Assembly: GCF_027912675.1 (NCBI RefSeq)
Contig: NZ_CP115757.1
Location: forward strand, 744,001-808,000
DNA length: 64,000 nucleotides
DNA from: Paracoccus sp. SCSIO 75233
Lineage (GTDB): Bacteria > Pseudomonadota > Alphaproteobacteria > Rhodobacterales > Rhodobacteraceae
Direction of reading: 5' to 3'
Within the stretch, counting starts at the first letter, position 1, and each line of letters opens with the position of its first letter. Positions 18,115 to 27,733 of this stretch are shown in pieces. The notes below the pieces were generated by a model. It had not been told where the DNA came from and did not search any database. It worked only from the letters and a program-made list of their open reading frames with translations. The position numbers and the translations under genes were made by a program.

Positions 18115-18878
18115 CTCTGTTCTCCCTGCAAAACCTGAGCGTGGATGTTCCGGGCCGCCGCCTGCTTGACGGGATCACGCTGGATTTGCCCGCCGGTCAG
18201 GCGATTGCGCTGATCGGGCATAACGGCTCGGGCAAATCCACGCTGCTGAAGGTGCTGGCACGGCAGATCGCGGCCTCGGGCGCGGTCCGTTTCGAAGGCC
18301 GCGCGCTGGCCGACTGGCCCGCCCGCGACTATGCCCGCCGTCTGGCCTTTCTGCCCCAGACCACGCCCCCGGCCGAGGGGATGCTGGTCCGCGAACTGGT
18401 CGCGCTTGGCCGCTATCCCTGGCATGGCGCGCTTGGCCGTTTCGGGCCGGACGATCACGCGGCGGTGGATCGCGCGATGCAGGAATGCGGCGTCACCGCC
18501 TTTGCCGACCGGCTGGTCGATACCTTGTCGGGGGGCGAGCGTCAGCGGGTCTGGCTTGCGATGATGGTCGCGCAGGAGGCCGGCACCCTGCTGCTGGACG
18601 AACCGATCAGCGCGCTGGACATCGCCCATCAGGTCGAGGTTCTGGCGCTGGTCCAGCGCATGTGCCGCGATCAGGGCCGCAGCGCCATCATCGTGCTGCA
18701 TGAGGTGAACATGGCCGCCCGGTTCTGCGACCATATCGTCGCGATCAAGGGCGGGGGTCTGGCCATGCAGGGCAGCCCCGCCGACCTGATGCGGCCCGAG
18801 ACCCTGCACAAGATCTATGGCCTGCCGATGCAGGTTCTGACAAAACCGGACGGCACCCCCGTTGCCATCCCCGCCTGA
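18111..18878 (+). CDS. fhuC: FhuC-like ferric siderophore ABC ATPase
   Basis: 255 residues; Walker A GHNGSGKST is at 36-44, the signature LSGGERQR follows, and Walker B is LLLDEPISALDIAHQ. The start overlaps the permease stop (ATGA). It energises ferric siderophore import with the FhuB-like permease. It closes the plus-strand iron operon; sequence after its stop turns into a decayed IS256 transposase. Confidence 0.93.
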   Translation: MTLFSLQNLSVDVPGRRLLDGITLDLPAGQAIALIGHNGSGKSTLLKVLARQIAASGAVRFEGRALADWPARDYARRLAFLPQTTPPAEGMLVRELVALGRYPWHGALGRFGPDDHAAVDRAMQECGVTAFADRLVDTLSGGERQRVWLAMMVAQEAGTLLLDEPISALDIAHQVEVLALVQRMCRDQGRSAIIVLHEVNMAARFCDHIVAIKGGGLAMQGSPADLMRPETLHKIYGLPMQVLTKPDGTPVAIPA

Positions 18879-18886
18879 GGCCCCAT

Positions 18887-19187
18887 GCTGCGCGAATTCT
18901 TTTGCGATTCAGAATTGGTGAAGAAAGGTCTGCCCGGATCGACGGGATAGACGACAAGATCGTCGGGTTATTCGCTGACGGGTTAACACTGCAAGACATC
19001 CAAGGCGCATCTGCTCGAACTCTATGGGCTGAAGTTATCGTCAGACCTGTTTAGCCCTGTCAGTGCCGCGTTCCGGACGTTAAGGTTCAGACCTGCATTA
19101 TGCATCTGGTGCGCCATTTTCGGACTTCTACTTCTGGAGGGACCGCGAGGCCGTTGCCGCCGATCTGCGATGGATTTACAGCAACTA
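18887..19187 (+). pseudogene. IS256-family transposase remnant
   Basis: Reading the plus strand across frames gives pieces of an IS256 (Mutator-type) transposase in the right order: RIDGIDDKIVGLFADGLTLQ, then AHLLELYGLKLSSDL, then KVQTCIMHLVRH, then FWRDREAVAADLRWIYS. At least three frameshifts and a stop separate them, and both the N-terminus and the catalytic C-terminal part are missing. It marks an old insertion at the boundary between the iron and taurine regions. The next 300 bases, up to 19493, hold no gene that I can support. Confidence 0.75.
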
Positions 19188-19493
19188 GGCCGACCCATCT
19201 GGCGATCCAAAAATTTAGAAAGGATGGCCGAAATGTCCGGGAATGGTTTGCAGCCCGCGATCAGTGCATCATAATGTTCGGCGACCGTTTCGACGCGTAA
19301 GTATCTGAAACCGCATGAACCGGGTCAGATACACAAAGTTCAGGACGCTCCCAAGAGCCTTCGACAAAACGATGCCGCAGGAACCGGACTGTCATGCTTT
19401 CGCCACGGTTAACCACCATCCTGCGAACTCGCTGGTGCCTCCGACGCATTGGCTGCTTCCCCGGCGAAGCAAAAAACGACCAAAGTTGAGATC

Positions 19494-20975
19494 CTATATT
19501 TCGCCTGCCTGTTCGGCTCGCCTGGCAATCAGCCGAATGCCCTCTTCGATCCTGTCCTCCCGGATCGAACCGTAGCCCAGACGGAAGAATGGACAGGGCA
19601 GGGGCGGCTCCTCGAAGAACACGGCGCCGGGCTCTATCAGCACGCTGTCCTTGCGCAGAACCCGTGCCAACGCGGCGCTGTCCGTGCCGTTCTGACCCCG
19701 GACCCATATGCTTGAGCCGCCATCGACAGGCGCGCCGGCGATCTGTAATGTCGTTTCGTGTAACGCCCGCTCCAGCACCCGGCGGCGTTGCTTCAGGGTT
19801 TCGCGCAACCGCACCAGATGGGCGTCGTAATGTCCCAAGGCGAGGAAATAAGCCGTGATCCGTTGCAGGTGGCTGGGGGCGTGGCGCAGCATTATCCGAC
19901 GCAGCATCCGTGCCTGTTCGATCAGCGCGGTCGGCGCGACCATGTATCCGATCCGCAACCCCGGAAACAGAGATTTGGAGAAGCTGCCCAGATAGATGAC
20001 GCGATCATCTGGGTCCATTGATTTCAGCGCCGGGGCGGGCGGCGACAGGTGAGACATGCCGAAATCGTAATCGTCCTCGATTATCAGGAAATCCTGCGCC
20101 GAGGCGCGGGCGATGAGATCACGCCGCCGCGCCGTCGGCATCGAAGCGCCGGTCGGGATGTGGTGGCTGGGCGTAACGATCACCAACCGCGTCTTGTCGG
20201 GCAAGGCTGCCGGGTCCAGTCCCATGTCATCGACCGGCAGAAAGGTGGTCGGGCTACGAGCGCGGCGCAGTGTCTCGGCGAAATCGGGATAACCCGGTTC
20301 CTCGGCAACGGCCAGCCGGTCCACGCGCGACAGCAATTCAACCGCCAGATACAACGCATTTTGTGCACCCAGCGTGACCAGAACCTCGTCCGGGCCAGCC
20401 CGAATACCGCGTCGGGGCAGTGTGTTGGAACAGATGTAGTCGATCAACAGCGGATCGTCGGCACCAAACCGGTCGGCAGCGAGATCGGCGAAATCCCGGG
20501 TGCCAAGCGCCCTTCTCGCGCAATCGCGCCAGGCGTTATGGTCAAACAGGGCGGGGTCGGCCTGACCGTAAATGAACGGATAGCGAAAGTCGCGCCAGTC
20601 TGCCGGCTTGCGGATCACCCTCCTCGGCATCTGGTGATCGGCCAGCCAGTCCTGCCAGTCGGGCGGCTTGCCGGACTGCGCGGCGGGGCGCGAGGCGCGT
20701 AGCCGGCGATGCGGCACGGTTTCGGCCACCGAAACCCCTGAACGCGGGGCGGCGCTCAGATAACCCTGGCTGATGAGATCCTGATAAACCAGCGTCACCG
20801 TCATCCGCGACAGACCAAGCTCCCGGGCAAGCTTGCGGCTGGACGGCAGCAGCGTCCCGGGCCGGGCCTGGCTTTCCAGAATGGCGCGCACGACGGCAGC
20901 TGCCAACCGGCCTTGCAGCGTCGGTGCCTCTGCTTCGCGCAGAAAGATTGCCTCGGCTGGGATACGGCTGCGCAT
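19494..20975 (-). CDS. tauR: TauR: MocR-type (GntR/aminotransferase) taurine regulator
   Basis: This 493-residue protein joins a GntR winged-helix domain (about 15-85, with LPSSRKLARELGLSRMTV) to an aminotransferase-like domain (about 120-490). The likely PLP lysine is in YLGSFSKSLFPGLRIGY. That is the MocR architecture. It is divergent from the taurine operon, and TauR of Rhodobacter capsulatus is a MocR-type activator of such operons. CTGGAC repeats lie directly before its start codon (see 20976-21007), so it probably controls itself and tauK. Named by context plus architecture. Confidence 0.87.
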   Translation of the reverse strand: MRSRIPAEAIFLREAEAPTLQGRLAAAVVRAILESQARPGTLLPSSRKLARELGLSRMTVTLVYQDLISQGYLSAAPRSGVSVAETVPHRRLRASRPAAQSGKPPDWQDWLADHQMPRRVIRKPADWRDFRYPFIYGQADPALFDHNAWRDCARRALGTRDFADLAADRFGADDPLLIDYICSNTLPRRGIRAGPDEVLVTLGAQNALYLAVELLSRVDRLAVAEEPGYPDFAETLRRARSPTTFLPVDDMGLDPAALPDKTRLVIVTPSHHIPTGASMPTARRRDLIARASAQDFLIIEDDYDFGMSHLSPPAPALKSMDPDDRVIYLGSFSKSLFPGLRIGYMVAPTALIEQARMLRRIMLRHAPSHLQRITAYFLALGHYDAHLVRLRETLKQRRRVLERALHETTLQIAGAPVDGGSSIWVRGQNGTDSAALARVLRKDSVLIEPGAVFFEEPPLPCPFFRLGYGSIREDRIEEGIRLIARRAEQAGEI

Positions 20976-21007
20976 CTGGACCTAAACTCCTCCGAAACTG
21001 GACATAC
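20976..21007 (+). promoter_or_regulatory. TauR-type direct repeats between tauR and tauK
   Basis: CTGGACCTAA (20976-20985) and CTGGACATAC (20998-21007) are direct repeats 22 bases apart, two helical turns. From memory, R. capsulatus TauR binds CTGGAC(C/T)TAA direct repeats; the first copy here fits exactly and the second in its first six bases. The first copy abuts the tauR start codon, so binding could repress tauR while activating tauK, about 90 bases away. Confidence 0.7.
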
Positions 21008-21090
21008 AAAACGCCTGACATTTGCGCAAGATTGGCCGCCAGCCGCGTGGCTTAAATCCGGCATGACCGGATAAAAGGGAGGATAAAAAT

Positions 21091-22095
21091 ATGTATATAA
21101 ACACGAAAATCGTGACCGGACTGACGTTTTCACTGGCCATGACAACTGCTGTTCACGCGGCCGAATACCGCATCGCAGTTGGCGATGGCGCTGGCGGTAC
21201 GCAGGAAGCACTTGGCAACGCCTTCATCGCCGCGCTGGAGGAGCAATCGGGCGGTGAAATGACCGGCAAGCTGTTTCTGAACGGCCAGCTGGGCGATGAA
21301 CAGGACACCGTGACCGCCGCTGCCACCGGCACGCTGGATTTCTCGATCCTCGCGATCAATAATATCACCCCGTTCTCGCCCTCTGTCGGGACGTTGACGC
21401 TTCCTTATGTTATTCTCAGCCAGGATGACGCTGAAACTGTGACACAGGGCGAAATCGGTCAGCAGATGATCGAGCAAACCATTGAAGATGCCGGGGTCCG
21501 CATCATCGGTTGGGGTTATTCCGGCTTCCGCGTGCTGACCAATTCCAGCAAGCCGGTTTCGACCGTGGAGGACCTGCAAGGTCTGGTCATCCGCGTCCCC
21601 AAGAACGAGATCATGATCGAGACCTATAAAAGCTGGGGCATCAACCCGACCCCGATGGCCTGGGGCGAAACCTTCGCCGCGCTTCAGCAAAAAGTCGTAG
21701 ATGGGCAGGACAACCCCTACATGACTGTCTATGCGATGAAATTCGACGAGGTGCAGAAATATATCACCAATCTGCGCTACCTCTTCTCGATCGAGCCGCT
21801 GGTTATCTCGGAAGCGCTGTTCGAAAGCATGAGCGAGGAACAGCAGCAGCAGGTTCTGGCCGCAGGCGAGGCCGCGACCGAAGCCTCGGCAGAATTCCTG
21901 CGCGCAGAGGAGACCAAAATCCGTGATGAGCTGGTCTCGCGCGGGATGGAGATCACCGATCCGGCCGATGAGGAAGCCGAGTTCATCGAACTGGCCACCA
22001 GCAATGTCTGGCCCAAATTCTATGACCAGATCGGCGGCAAAGAGGTGCTGGACAACGTCCTGACCTCGCTCGGCCGCGAACCGACCGCCGAGTAA
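21091..22095 (+). CDS. tauK: TauK: TRAP transporter substrate-binding protein for taurine
   Basis: 334 residues with a signal peptide (ending near VHAAEY) and a DctP fold: LGDEQDTVTAAATGTLDF, LQGLVIRVPKNEIMIETYK and QQKVVDGQDNPYMTVYAMKF. It captures its ligand in the periplasm for the TauLM membrane subunits. GGGAGGA lies before the start. The taurine assignment comes from the neighbours tauXY-xsc and the described TauKLM system of Rhodobacter sphaeroides, not from the binding site itself. Confidence 0.88.
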   Translation: MYINTKIVTGLTFSLAMTTAVHAAEYRIAVGDGAGGTQEALGNAFIAALEEQSGGEMTGKLFLNGQLGDEQDTVTAAATGTLDFSILAINNITPFSPSVGTLTLPYVILSQDDAETVTQGEIGQQMIEQTIEDAGVRIIGWGYSGFRVLTNSSKPVSTVEDLQGLVIRVPKNEIMIETYKSWGINPTPMAWGETFAALQQKVVDGQDNPYMTVYAMKFDEVQKYITNLRYLFSIEPLVISEALFESMSEEQQQQVLAAGEAATEASAEFLRAEETKIRDELVSRGMEITDPADEEAEFIELATSNVWPKFYDQIGGKEVLDNVLTSLGREPTAE

Positions 22096-22159
22096 TCCCG
22101 TCCATCTTTGCAAACGGCGCGCGACGGGTTCGCGCGCCAGAACCTTCCCGAGGTCCGTC

Positions 22160-22720
22160 ATGACTGCGCTCTGGTCGTTTCTCGACCGATTTGAAAGCCA
22201 TGTCTGCCGTATCCTGCTGGCGATCTTCGTCACGCTGCTGTTCGTGCAGATCATTTCCCGCCAGATATTCGGCACTTCGATCACCTGGATCGAGGAATTG
22301 TCGGTGATCCTGTTCGTCTGGTTCGCCTATTTCGGGGCGTCCTATGCCGCACGGATGGCGGCCCATAACCGGGTGACATTCCACCTCAACAAGCTGCCGC
22401 GTGAACGCGCCCGCATGATCGAGGCTTTAGGCGATCTGTTCTGGATCGGCTTCAACCTGGTGTTCATCTGGAATGCGGTCGAGTTCATCAGCCGTCTCAA
22501 ACCCTTCGTCAAGGCGCAGACGCTGGGCTGGGAAATGCGCTATGTCTACATGGCCCTGCCCATTGCCTTCGTGCTGATGACGCTTCGCATCTTGCAGGTG
22601 AACTACCTCAAGCTGGTCCGGGGGATCGACCCCAGTGATCCTGATCGCGTCACCGTCGAGGCTGTGCTGGAGCTGGCCGAGGACGAAAAACGCGCCTTTG
22701 AACAGCAGGAGCGCCGCTGA
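22160..22720 (+). CDS. tauL: TauL: TRAP transporter small permease
   Basis: 186 residues with four membrane segments and the DctQ signature region (SITWIEELSVILFVWFAYFG). It couples the binding protein to the large permease. Its stop overlaps the tauM start (TGATG at 22718-22722), so the two membrane subunits are translated together. Confidence 0.88.
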   Translation: MTALWSFLDRFESHVCRILLAIFVTLLFVQIISRQIFGTSITWIEELSVILFVWFAYFGASYAARMAAHNRVTFHLNKLPRERARMIEALGDLFWIGFNLVFIWNAVEFISRLKPFVKAQTLGWEMRYVYMALPIAFVLMTLRILQVNYLKLVRGIDPSDPDRVTVEAVLELAEDEKRAFEQQERR

Positions 22721-24060
22721 TGGAAGACCTGCTCATTGAAATCCTGTTCGGCACATTCGCACTGCTGATGCTGCTGGGCGCGCCGATCACCGTGGCGCTT
22801 GGCGTCTCGTCGCTGGCAGCGATGTTGTACCTCGGCGACAACCCGATCAAGATGGTGCAGATGGCATGGTCCTCTGTCGGGTCATTCCCGCTGATGGCGC
22901 TGCCGGCCTTCATCCTCGCAGGTGCGCTGATGGAGGCCGCGGGCCTCAGCCGCCGCCTGATCAATGTGGCCGAAAGTCTGGCAGGGCCGTTCACCGGCGG
23001 GCTTTCTGCCGCGACCGTCATGGCCTGCCTGTTCTTTGGCGCCATCTCGGGCTCAGGGCCCGCCACGACCGCCGCCGTTGGCATGCTGATGATACCGGCA
23101 ATGGTCCGGCAGGGTTACGGCGCGGGCTACGCGGCCTCGGTCACGGCTGCGGCCGGGGGGCTGGGCATTGTCATCCCGCCTTCGATCCCGATGGTCATCT
23201 ATGGCATCTCGGCTATGGGCATGCAGCCGCCGCCCGAAGCGGTCGAGACCTACGGCAGCTTCCAGTCGGTCTCGATCTCAAAGCTGTTCATCGCCGGTTT
23301 TCTGCCTGGTGTCGTCATGGCCGGCGGGCTGCTGACCATGAACTATATCCGCTGCCGGATGCGCGGTTTTCACGGCTCAAGCCATTCGCTGTCCATGCGC
23401 AATGTTACCCGGGCATGTTTTCAGGGGTTCTGGGCGCTGATGGCTCCGGTCGTGATCCTTGGCGGCATCTATACCGGCTATTTCACACCGACCGAGGCCG
23501 CCATTGTCGCGATTTTCTACACGCTGTTCGTCGGCGTCGTGATCTATCGTGAGTTGGACTTGCGCGAGGTGATCAAATCGCTGGATACCACGACATGGCT
23601 GTCCGGTCGGGTTCTCCTGGTTCTCTTTACCGCGACGATCTTTGGTCGACTGCTGGTCGAGAACAACATTCCCGGCGTCATCGCCGACAGCATACTGGGC
23701 GTGACCACCAATCTATATTTGATCTGGGCCATGGTCATCGCGCTGCTGCTGATCGTCGGCATGTTCATGGAGACGCTGGCCGCCATTATGATCCTGGTCC
23801 CGGTGATGCTGCCGGTGGCCTATACGATGGGCATCGACCCGATCCATTTCGGCATCGTGATGATCTGCACGCTGTCTGTGGGCTTCCAGACGCCGCCGCT
23901 GGGGGAAAACCTGTTTATCGCCTCGGGCATCTCGGGCGTCTCGATCGAACGGATCAGCCTGCGCGCAATCCCCTTTGCGATCGCCTCTGTCACCGCAATT
24001 TTCGTCATCGCCGCATTCCCGGGCATCGCTTTGTGGCTGCCCCGGATCCTCGGCTACTAA
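22720..24060 (+). CDS. tauM: TauM: TRAP transporter large permease
   Basis: 446 residues, about twelve membrane segments, DctM family. Marker stretches are FFGAISGSGPATTAAVG, GLGIVIPPSIPMVIYGI and QTPPLGENLFIASGISG. It is the sodium-driven translocation subunit of the taurine TRAP system. Its stop precedes the tauX ribosome site directly. Confidence 0.92.
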   Translation: MEDLLIEILFGTFALLMLLGAPITVALGVSSLAAMLYLGDNPIKMVQMAWSSVGSFPLMALPAFILAGALMEAAGLSRRLINVAESLAGPFTGGLSAATVMACLFFGAISGSGPATTAAVGMLMIPAMVRQGYGAGYAASVTAAAGGLGIVIPPSIPMVIYGISAMGMQPPPEAVETYGSFQSVSISKLFIAGFLPGVVMAGGLLTMNYIRCRMRGFHGSSHSLSMRNVTRACFQGFWALMAPVVILGGIYTGYFTPTEAAIVAIFYTLFVGVVIYRELDLREVIKSLDTTTWLSGRVLLVLFTATIFGRLLVENNIPGVIADSILGVTTNLYLIWAMVIALLLIVGMFMETLAAIMILVPVMLPVAYTMGIDPIHFGIVMICTLSVGFQTPPLGENLFIASGISGVSIERISLRAIPFAIASVTAIFVIAAFPGIALWLPRILGY

Positions 24061-24074
24061 TGCAGGAGCAATTC

Positions 24075-24470
24075 ATGTCCAACAAACTTACCGAAGCCGA
24101 TCTGAAGGCGACATTCGAGGCGTTTAACCGCCACGACATAGATGCCGTGATGGCGCATTTCGCCGATGATTGCGTGTTCTTCACCGTCGCCGGAGACCAC
24201 GAATACGGCAACCGGATCGAAGGCAAGGCAGAAATTGCCAGGGCATTCGAGGGCGTCTGGACGGCCATGCCGGATGTCGAATGGGCTGAACACTCGCATT
24301 TCATGTCCGAAGACGGCAGCCGTGGCGTCAGCCAGTGGACATTCCGCGCCACCAATCCGGACGGCACCCGGACCGAAGTGCAGGGTGCCGATCTGTTCCG
24401 CATCCGCGACGGCAAGATCGTTGAGAAACAGGCGATCCGCAAGCAGCGCCCCGCAATTCCGGCAAGCTGA
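24075..24470 (+). CDS. tauX: TauX: taurine dehydrogenase small subunit (NTF2-like fold)
   Basis: This 131-residue protein has a SnoaL/NTF2-like pattern (TFEAFNRHDIDAVMAHFADD, then GADLFRIRDGKIVEKQ). In Paracoccus a small protein at this position, TauX, forms taurine dehydrogenase with the flavoprotein TauY. I chose the ATG at 24075 because CAGGAG precedes it; an ATG at 24060 overlapping the tauM stop is possible. Alone it would be called a generic nuclear-transport-factor-2-like protein, so the name depends on context. Confidence 0.82.
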   Translation: MSNKLTEADLKATFEAFNRHDIDAVMAHFADDCVFFTVAGDHEYGNRIEGKAEIARAFEGVWTAMPDVEWAEHSHFMSEDGSRGVSQWTFRATNPDGTRTEVQGADLFRIRDGKIVEKQAIRKQRPAIPAS

Positions 24471-24484
24471 GAAGGGGCGCGTTC

Positions 24485-25876
24485 ATGCAATTATCACAGC
24501 AACGCAGGGCCTCGAAGCCCTATGACCCGCTCTATGACCCGATGACCGCCAAGGGGCTGGGGCCGGGCAACGACTATGCGCCGACCTACTGGATCGCGAC
24601 CGCCGACGACGCGCCGCAGGATGATGGCCCGGTCACAAGCGATCTTGATGCCGATGTGGTGGTGATCGGTTCGGGCTATACCGGCCTGTCCTGTGCCATT
24701 CATCTGGCCAAGGAACACGGCATCAAGGCCACGGTGCTGGAGGCGAACGGGGTGGCCTATGGCTGCTCGACCCGCAATGGCGGTCAGGCGCAGATCAGCT
24801 CAGGCCGGCTCAAGCGCAGCCAGTGGATCGATCGCTGGGGTCTGGATGTCGCAAAGCGGCTGCATGCCGAGGTGGTCGAGGCATTTGCCCTGTTCACCGG
24901 TCTCATTCGTGATCACGCCATTGCCTGTGAACCGCAGGAAGGCGGGCACTACTATATCGCGCACAAGGCTTCGGTGATGCCTTCACTGGAAAGCGAAACC
25001 CGCCTGCTCAACGATACCTTCGGTTATGCCGCCCGGATGATGTCGCGCGAGGAACTGCACGACAGCGTCGCCCGCGACATGGAAGCACATGGTGCGATGT
25101 GGGAACCCGACGGTACCGCAGTTCACGCCGCGAAACTCGCCTTCGGCTATTTGCGTGTCGCGCGCGAACTGGGCGCCAAGGTCCATACCGACAGCCCGGT
25201 TGAGGGATGGGAGTATCGGGACGGCATCCACCATCTGCGCACGCCCGGCGGCACGGTCCGTGCGCGTCGCGTGGCTGTGGCAACGGCGGCCTATGCGCCG
25301 CGCAGCCTGCACCCGCAGTTGCGCGACCGGCTGATGCCGATCATGTCAAACAGCATCGTCACCCGCGAACTGACCGGGGACGAGCGTGAAGCCATCGGCA
25401 TCCGCACCGGCTCGCCGTTGACCGATACGCGGACGCTTCGCCATTATTATCGGCTGCTGCCCGACAACCGGCTGCAAATCGGCTCGCGCGCCGCGATTAC
25501 CGGTCGCGATGCCGCCAACCCGGCGCATCTCAACGCGCTGCGCGACGGTATGGCACGTAAGTTCCCGGCGCTGCGCGGGATAGAGCTGGACCATAGCTGG
25601 TGGGGCTGGGTCGATGTCAGCCATGACATGATGCCCCGCATCACCGGCATGCCCGACTTGCCCGGCGCATATTACGCGCTCGGCTATGGCGGCAATGGGG
25701 TGATGTATTCCGCAATGGCCGGCCGGCGCATGGCGCAGCTGGTGGCGGGTGAAGCCATCCCCAAACTGCCGATCTTCAATACCGAATTGCCGCATGAGGG
25801 CTGGAAGACGCCCTTCCGGCGGCTGGGGCAGAGGGGCCTCTACCACTACTACCACTTCCGTGACGAGCGCAAATAA
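24485..25876 (+). CDS. tauY: TauY: taurine dehydrogenase large subunit (FAD oxidoreductase)
   Basis: 463 residues of the DadA/glycine-oxidase-like flavoprotein family. The FAD-binding fold is DVVVIGSGYTGLSCAIHLAK (about residues 57-76), followed by CSTRNGGQAQISSGR, and a C-terminal GYGGNGVMYSAMAGRRMAQL. It oxidatively deaminates taurine to sulfoacetaldehyde and ammonium, passing electrons to the respiratory chain. No taurine:pyruvate aminotransferase gene is present, so this enzyme is the entry step. It is followed by xsc after 12 bases. Confidence 0.87.
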   Translation: MQLSQQRRASKPYDPLYDPMTAKGLGPGNDYAPTYWIATADDAPQDDGPVTSDLDADVVVIGSGYTGLSCAIHLAKEHGIKATVLEANGVAYGCSTRNGGQAQISSGRLKRSQWIDRWGLDVAKRLHAEVVEAFALFTGLIRDHAIACEPQEGGHYYIAHKASVMPSLESETRLLNDTFGYAARMMSREELHDSVARDMEAHGAMWEPDGTAVHAAKLAFGYLRVARELGAKVHTDSPVEGWEYRDGIHHLRTPGGTVRARRVAVATAAYAPRSLHPQLRDRLMPIMSNSIVTRELTGDEREAIGIRTGSPLTDTRTLRHYYRLLPDNRLQIGSRAAITGRDAANPAHLNALRDGMARKFPALRGIELDHSWWGWVDVSHDMMPRITGMPDLPGAYYALGYGGNGVMYSAMAGRRMAQLVAGEAIPKLPIFNTELPHEGWKTPFRRLGQRGLYHYYHFRDERK

Positions 25877-25888
25877 GGAGCGACGCCC

Positions 25889-27670
25889 ATGAAAATGACC
25901 ACTGAAGAAGCCTTCGTCAAAACCTTGCAGATGCACGGGATCGAACATGCCTTTGGCATTATAGGCTCGGCCATGATGCCGGTCAGCGACCTGTTTCCCA
26001 AGGCGGGCATCACCTTCTGGGACTGCGCGCATGAAACCAATGCCGGGCTGATGGCGGACGGCTTCACCCGCTCAACCGGCAAGATGTCGATGGCGATCGC
26101 CCAGAACGGGCCGGGCGTCACCGGCTTCGTCACGCCCGTGAAGACCGCCTACTGGAACCACACGCCGCTGTTGCTGGTCACACCGCAGGCCGCCAACAAG
26201 ACCATCGGCCAGGGCGGGTTCCAGGAGATGGAGCAGATGCGGCTGTTTGCCGATGCGGTCTGCTATCAGGAGGAAGTTCGCGACGCGACGCGCATCCCCG
26301 AGGTCCTGAACCGCGTTATCATGATGGCCTGGCGTAACTCCGCGCCCGCGCAGATGAACATCCCGCGCGACTTCTGGACCCAGGTGATCGACGTGGACCT
26401 GCCACAGGTCGTGGCGTTTGAACGCCCCGCTGGCGGCGAAGACGCCGTGGCCGAGGCCGCGAGACTGCTTTCCGATGCGAATTTCCCGGTTATCCTGTCC
26501 GGCGCGGGCGTCGTCCTGTCGGGCGCGATTCCCGATCTGGTGAAACTGGCCGAGCGTCTGGATGCGCCCGTCGCCTCGAACTACCAGCACAATGACAGCT
26601 TCCCGGGCTCGCACCCGCTGGCGCTTGGCCCGTTGGGATATAACGGCAGCAAAGCGGGGATGGAGATCATCGCCAAGGCCGATGTCGTGCTGGCGCTCGG
26701 CACCCGGCTCAACCCGTTCTCGACCTTGCCGGGATACGGCATCGACTACTGGCCCAAGGATGCGAAAATCATTCAGGTCGATATCAATGCCGACCGGATC
26801 GGGCTGACCAAGCGCGTGACCGTCGGCATTCAGGGCGACGCGGGCAAGGTTGCGCGCGGTATTCTGGCACAACTCTCACCGTCCGCGGGCGATGCCGGCC
26901 GTGCGGATCGGAAGGCACTGGTCGCACATACCAAATCCCGCTGGGCACAAGAGCTTTCCAGCCTCGATCACGAAGACGACGATCCCGGCAGCGAATGGAA
27001 CTCGGACGCGCGCAGCCGTGACGCCGATATGATGAGCCCGCGTCAGGCATGGCGCGCAATCATGCAGGCGGTGCCTACTGATGCCATCGTATCCTCCGAC
27101 ATCGGCAATAACTGCGCCATCGGCAATGCCTATCCGACCTTTGAAGCGGGCCGGAAATACCTTGCACCTGGTCTGTTCGGCCCCTGCGGCTATGGTTTCC
27201 CGGCGATCCTTGGTGCCAAGATCGGTAATCCCGACACGCCGGTGATCGGTTTTGCCGGGGACGGTGCCTTCGGGATCTCCATGAACGAGATGACCGCCTG
27301 TGGCCGTGACGACTGGCCCGCGATCACAATGGTCGTCTTCCGCAACTACCAGTGGGGCGCGGAAAAGCGGAATACGACGCTGTGGTATGACAACAACTTC
27401 GTCGGCACCGAACTGGACCGCGGCACCTCCTATGCCGGGATCGCCGAGGCTTGCGGCTCGACCGGGGTTCAGGTGCGCTCGACCGAGGAACTGACGACCG
27501 CGCTCCATGATGCGGTTGAGCGGCAGATGAAAGAGGGCAAGACCACGTTCATTGAGGTTCTGCTGAATCAGGAACTGGGGAAGCCTTTCCGCCGTGATGC
27601 GATGAAAAAGCCCGTCATCGTCGCCGGTATAGATGCCGGTGATATGCGTCCGCAGAAAGGTGCTGCCTGA
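25889..27670 (+). CDS. xsc: Sulfoacetaldehyde acetyltransferase
   Basis: 593 residues, the usual length for Xsc. It has the thiamine-diphosphate enzyme layout: an N-terminal pyrimidine-binding domain (EHAFGIIGSAMMPVSDLFPK), a middle domain, and a C-terminal diphosphate-binding domain with GDGAFGISMNEM. It converts sulfoacetaldehyde and phosphate into acetyl phosphate and sulfite, the desulfonation step. GGAGCGA precedes the start. The acetyl phosphate goes to Pta, encoded two genes later. Confidence 0.96.
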   Translation: MKMTTEEAFVKTLQMHGIEHAFGIIGSAMMPVSDLFPKAGITFWDCAHETNAGLMADGFTRSTGKMSMAIAQNGPGVTGFVTPVKTAYWNHTPLLLVTPQAANKTIGQGGFQEMEQMRLFADAVCYQEEVRDATRIPEVLNRVIMMAWRNSAPAQMNIPRDFWTQVIDVDLPQVVAFERPAGGEDAVAEAARLLSDANFPVILSGAGVVLSGAIPDLVKLAERLDAPVASNYQHNDSFPGSHPLALGPLGYNGSKAGMEIIAKADVVLALGTRLNPFSTLPGYGIDYWPKDAKIIQVDINADRIGLTKRVTVGIQGDAGKVARGILAQLSPSAGDAGRADRKALVAHTKSRWAQELSSLDHEDDDPGSEWNSDARSRDADMMSPRQAWRAIMQAVPTDAIVSSDIGNNCAIGNAYPTFEAGRKYLAPGLFGPCGYGFPAILGAKIGNPDTPVIGFAGDGAFGISMNEMTACGRDDWPAITMVVFRNYQWGAEKRNTTLWYDNNFVGTELDRGTSYAGIAEACGSTGVQVRSTEELTTALHDAVERQMKEGKTTFIEVLLNQELGKPFRRDAMKKPVIVAGIDAGDMRPQKGAA

Positions 27671-27683
27671 GCACTGCCCAAAC

Positions 27684-27711
27684 GGCTCCGGCGCCCCAAT
27701 GCGTCGGAGCC
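27684..27711. repeat. Hairpin between xsc and tauZ
   Basis: GGCTCCG and CGGAGCC form a perfect 7-bp stem with a 14-base loop in the 63-base gap after xsc. It may stabilise the upstream mRNA or partly terminate transcription inside the operon. No U-run follows. Confidence 0.45.
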
Positions 27712-27733
27712 ATGACATCTTGTGGAGATTGCT

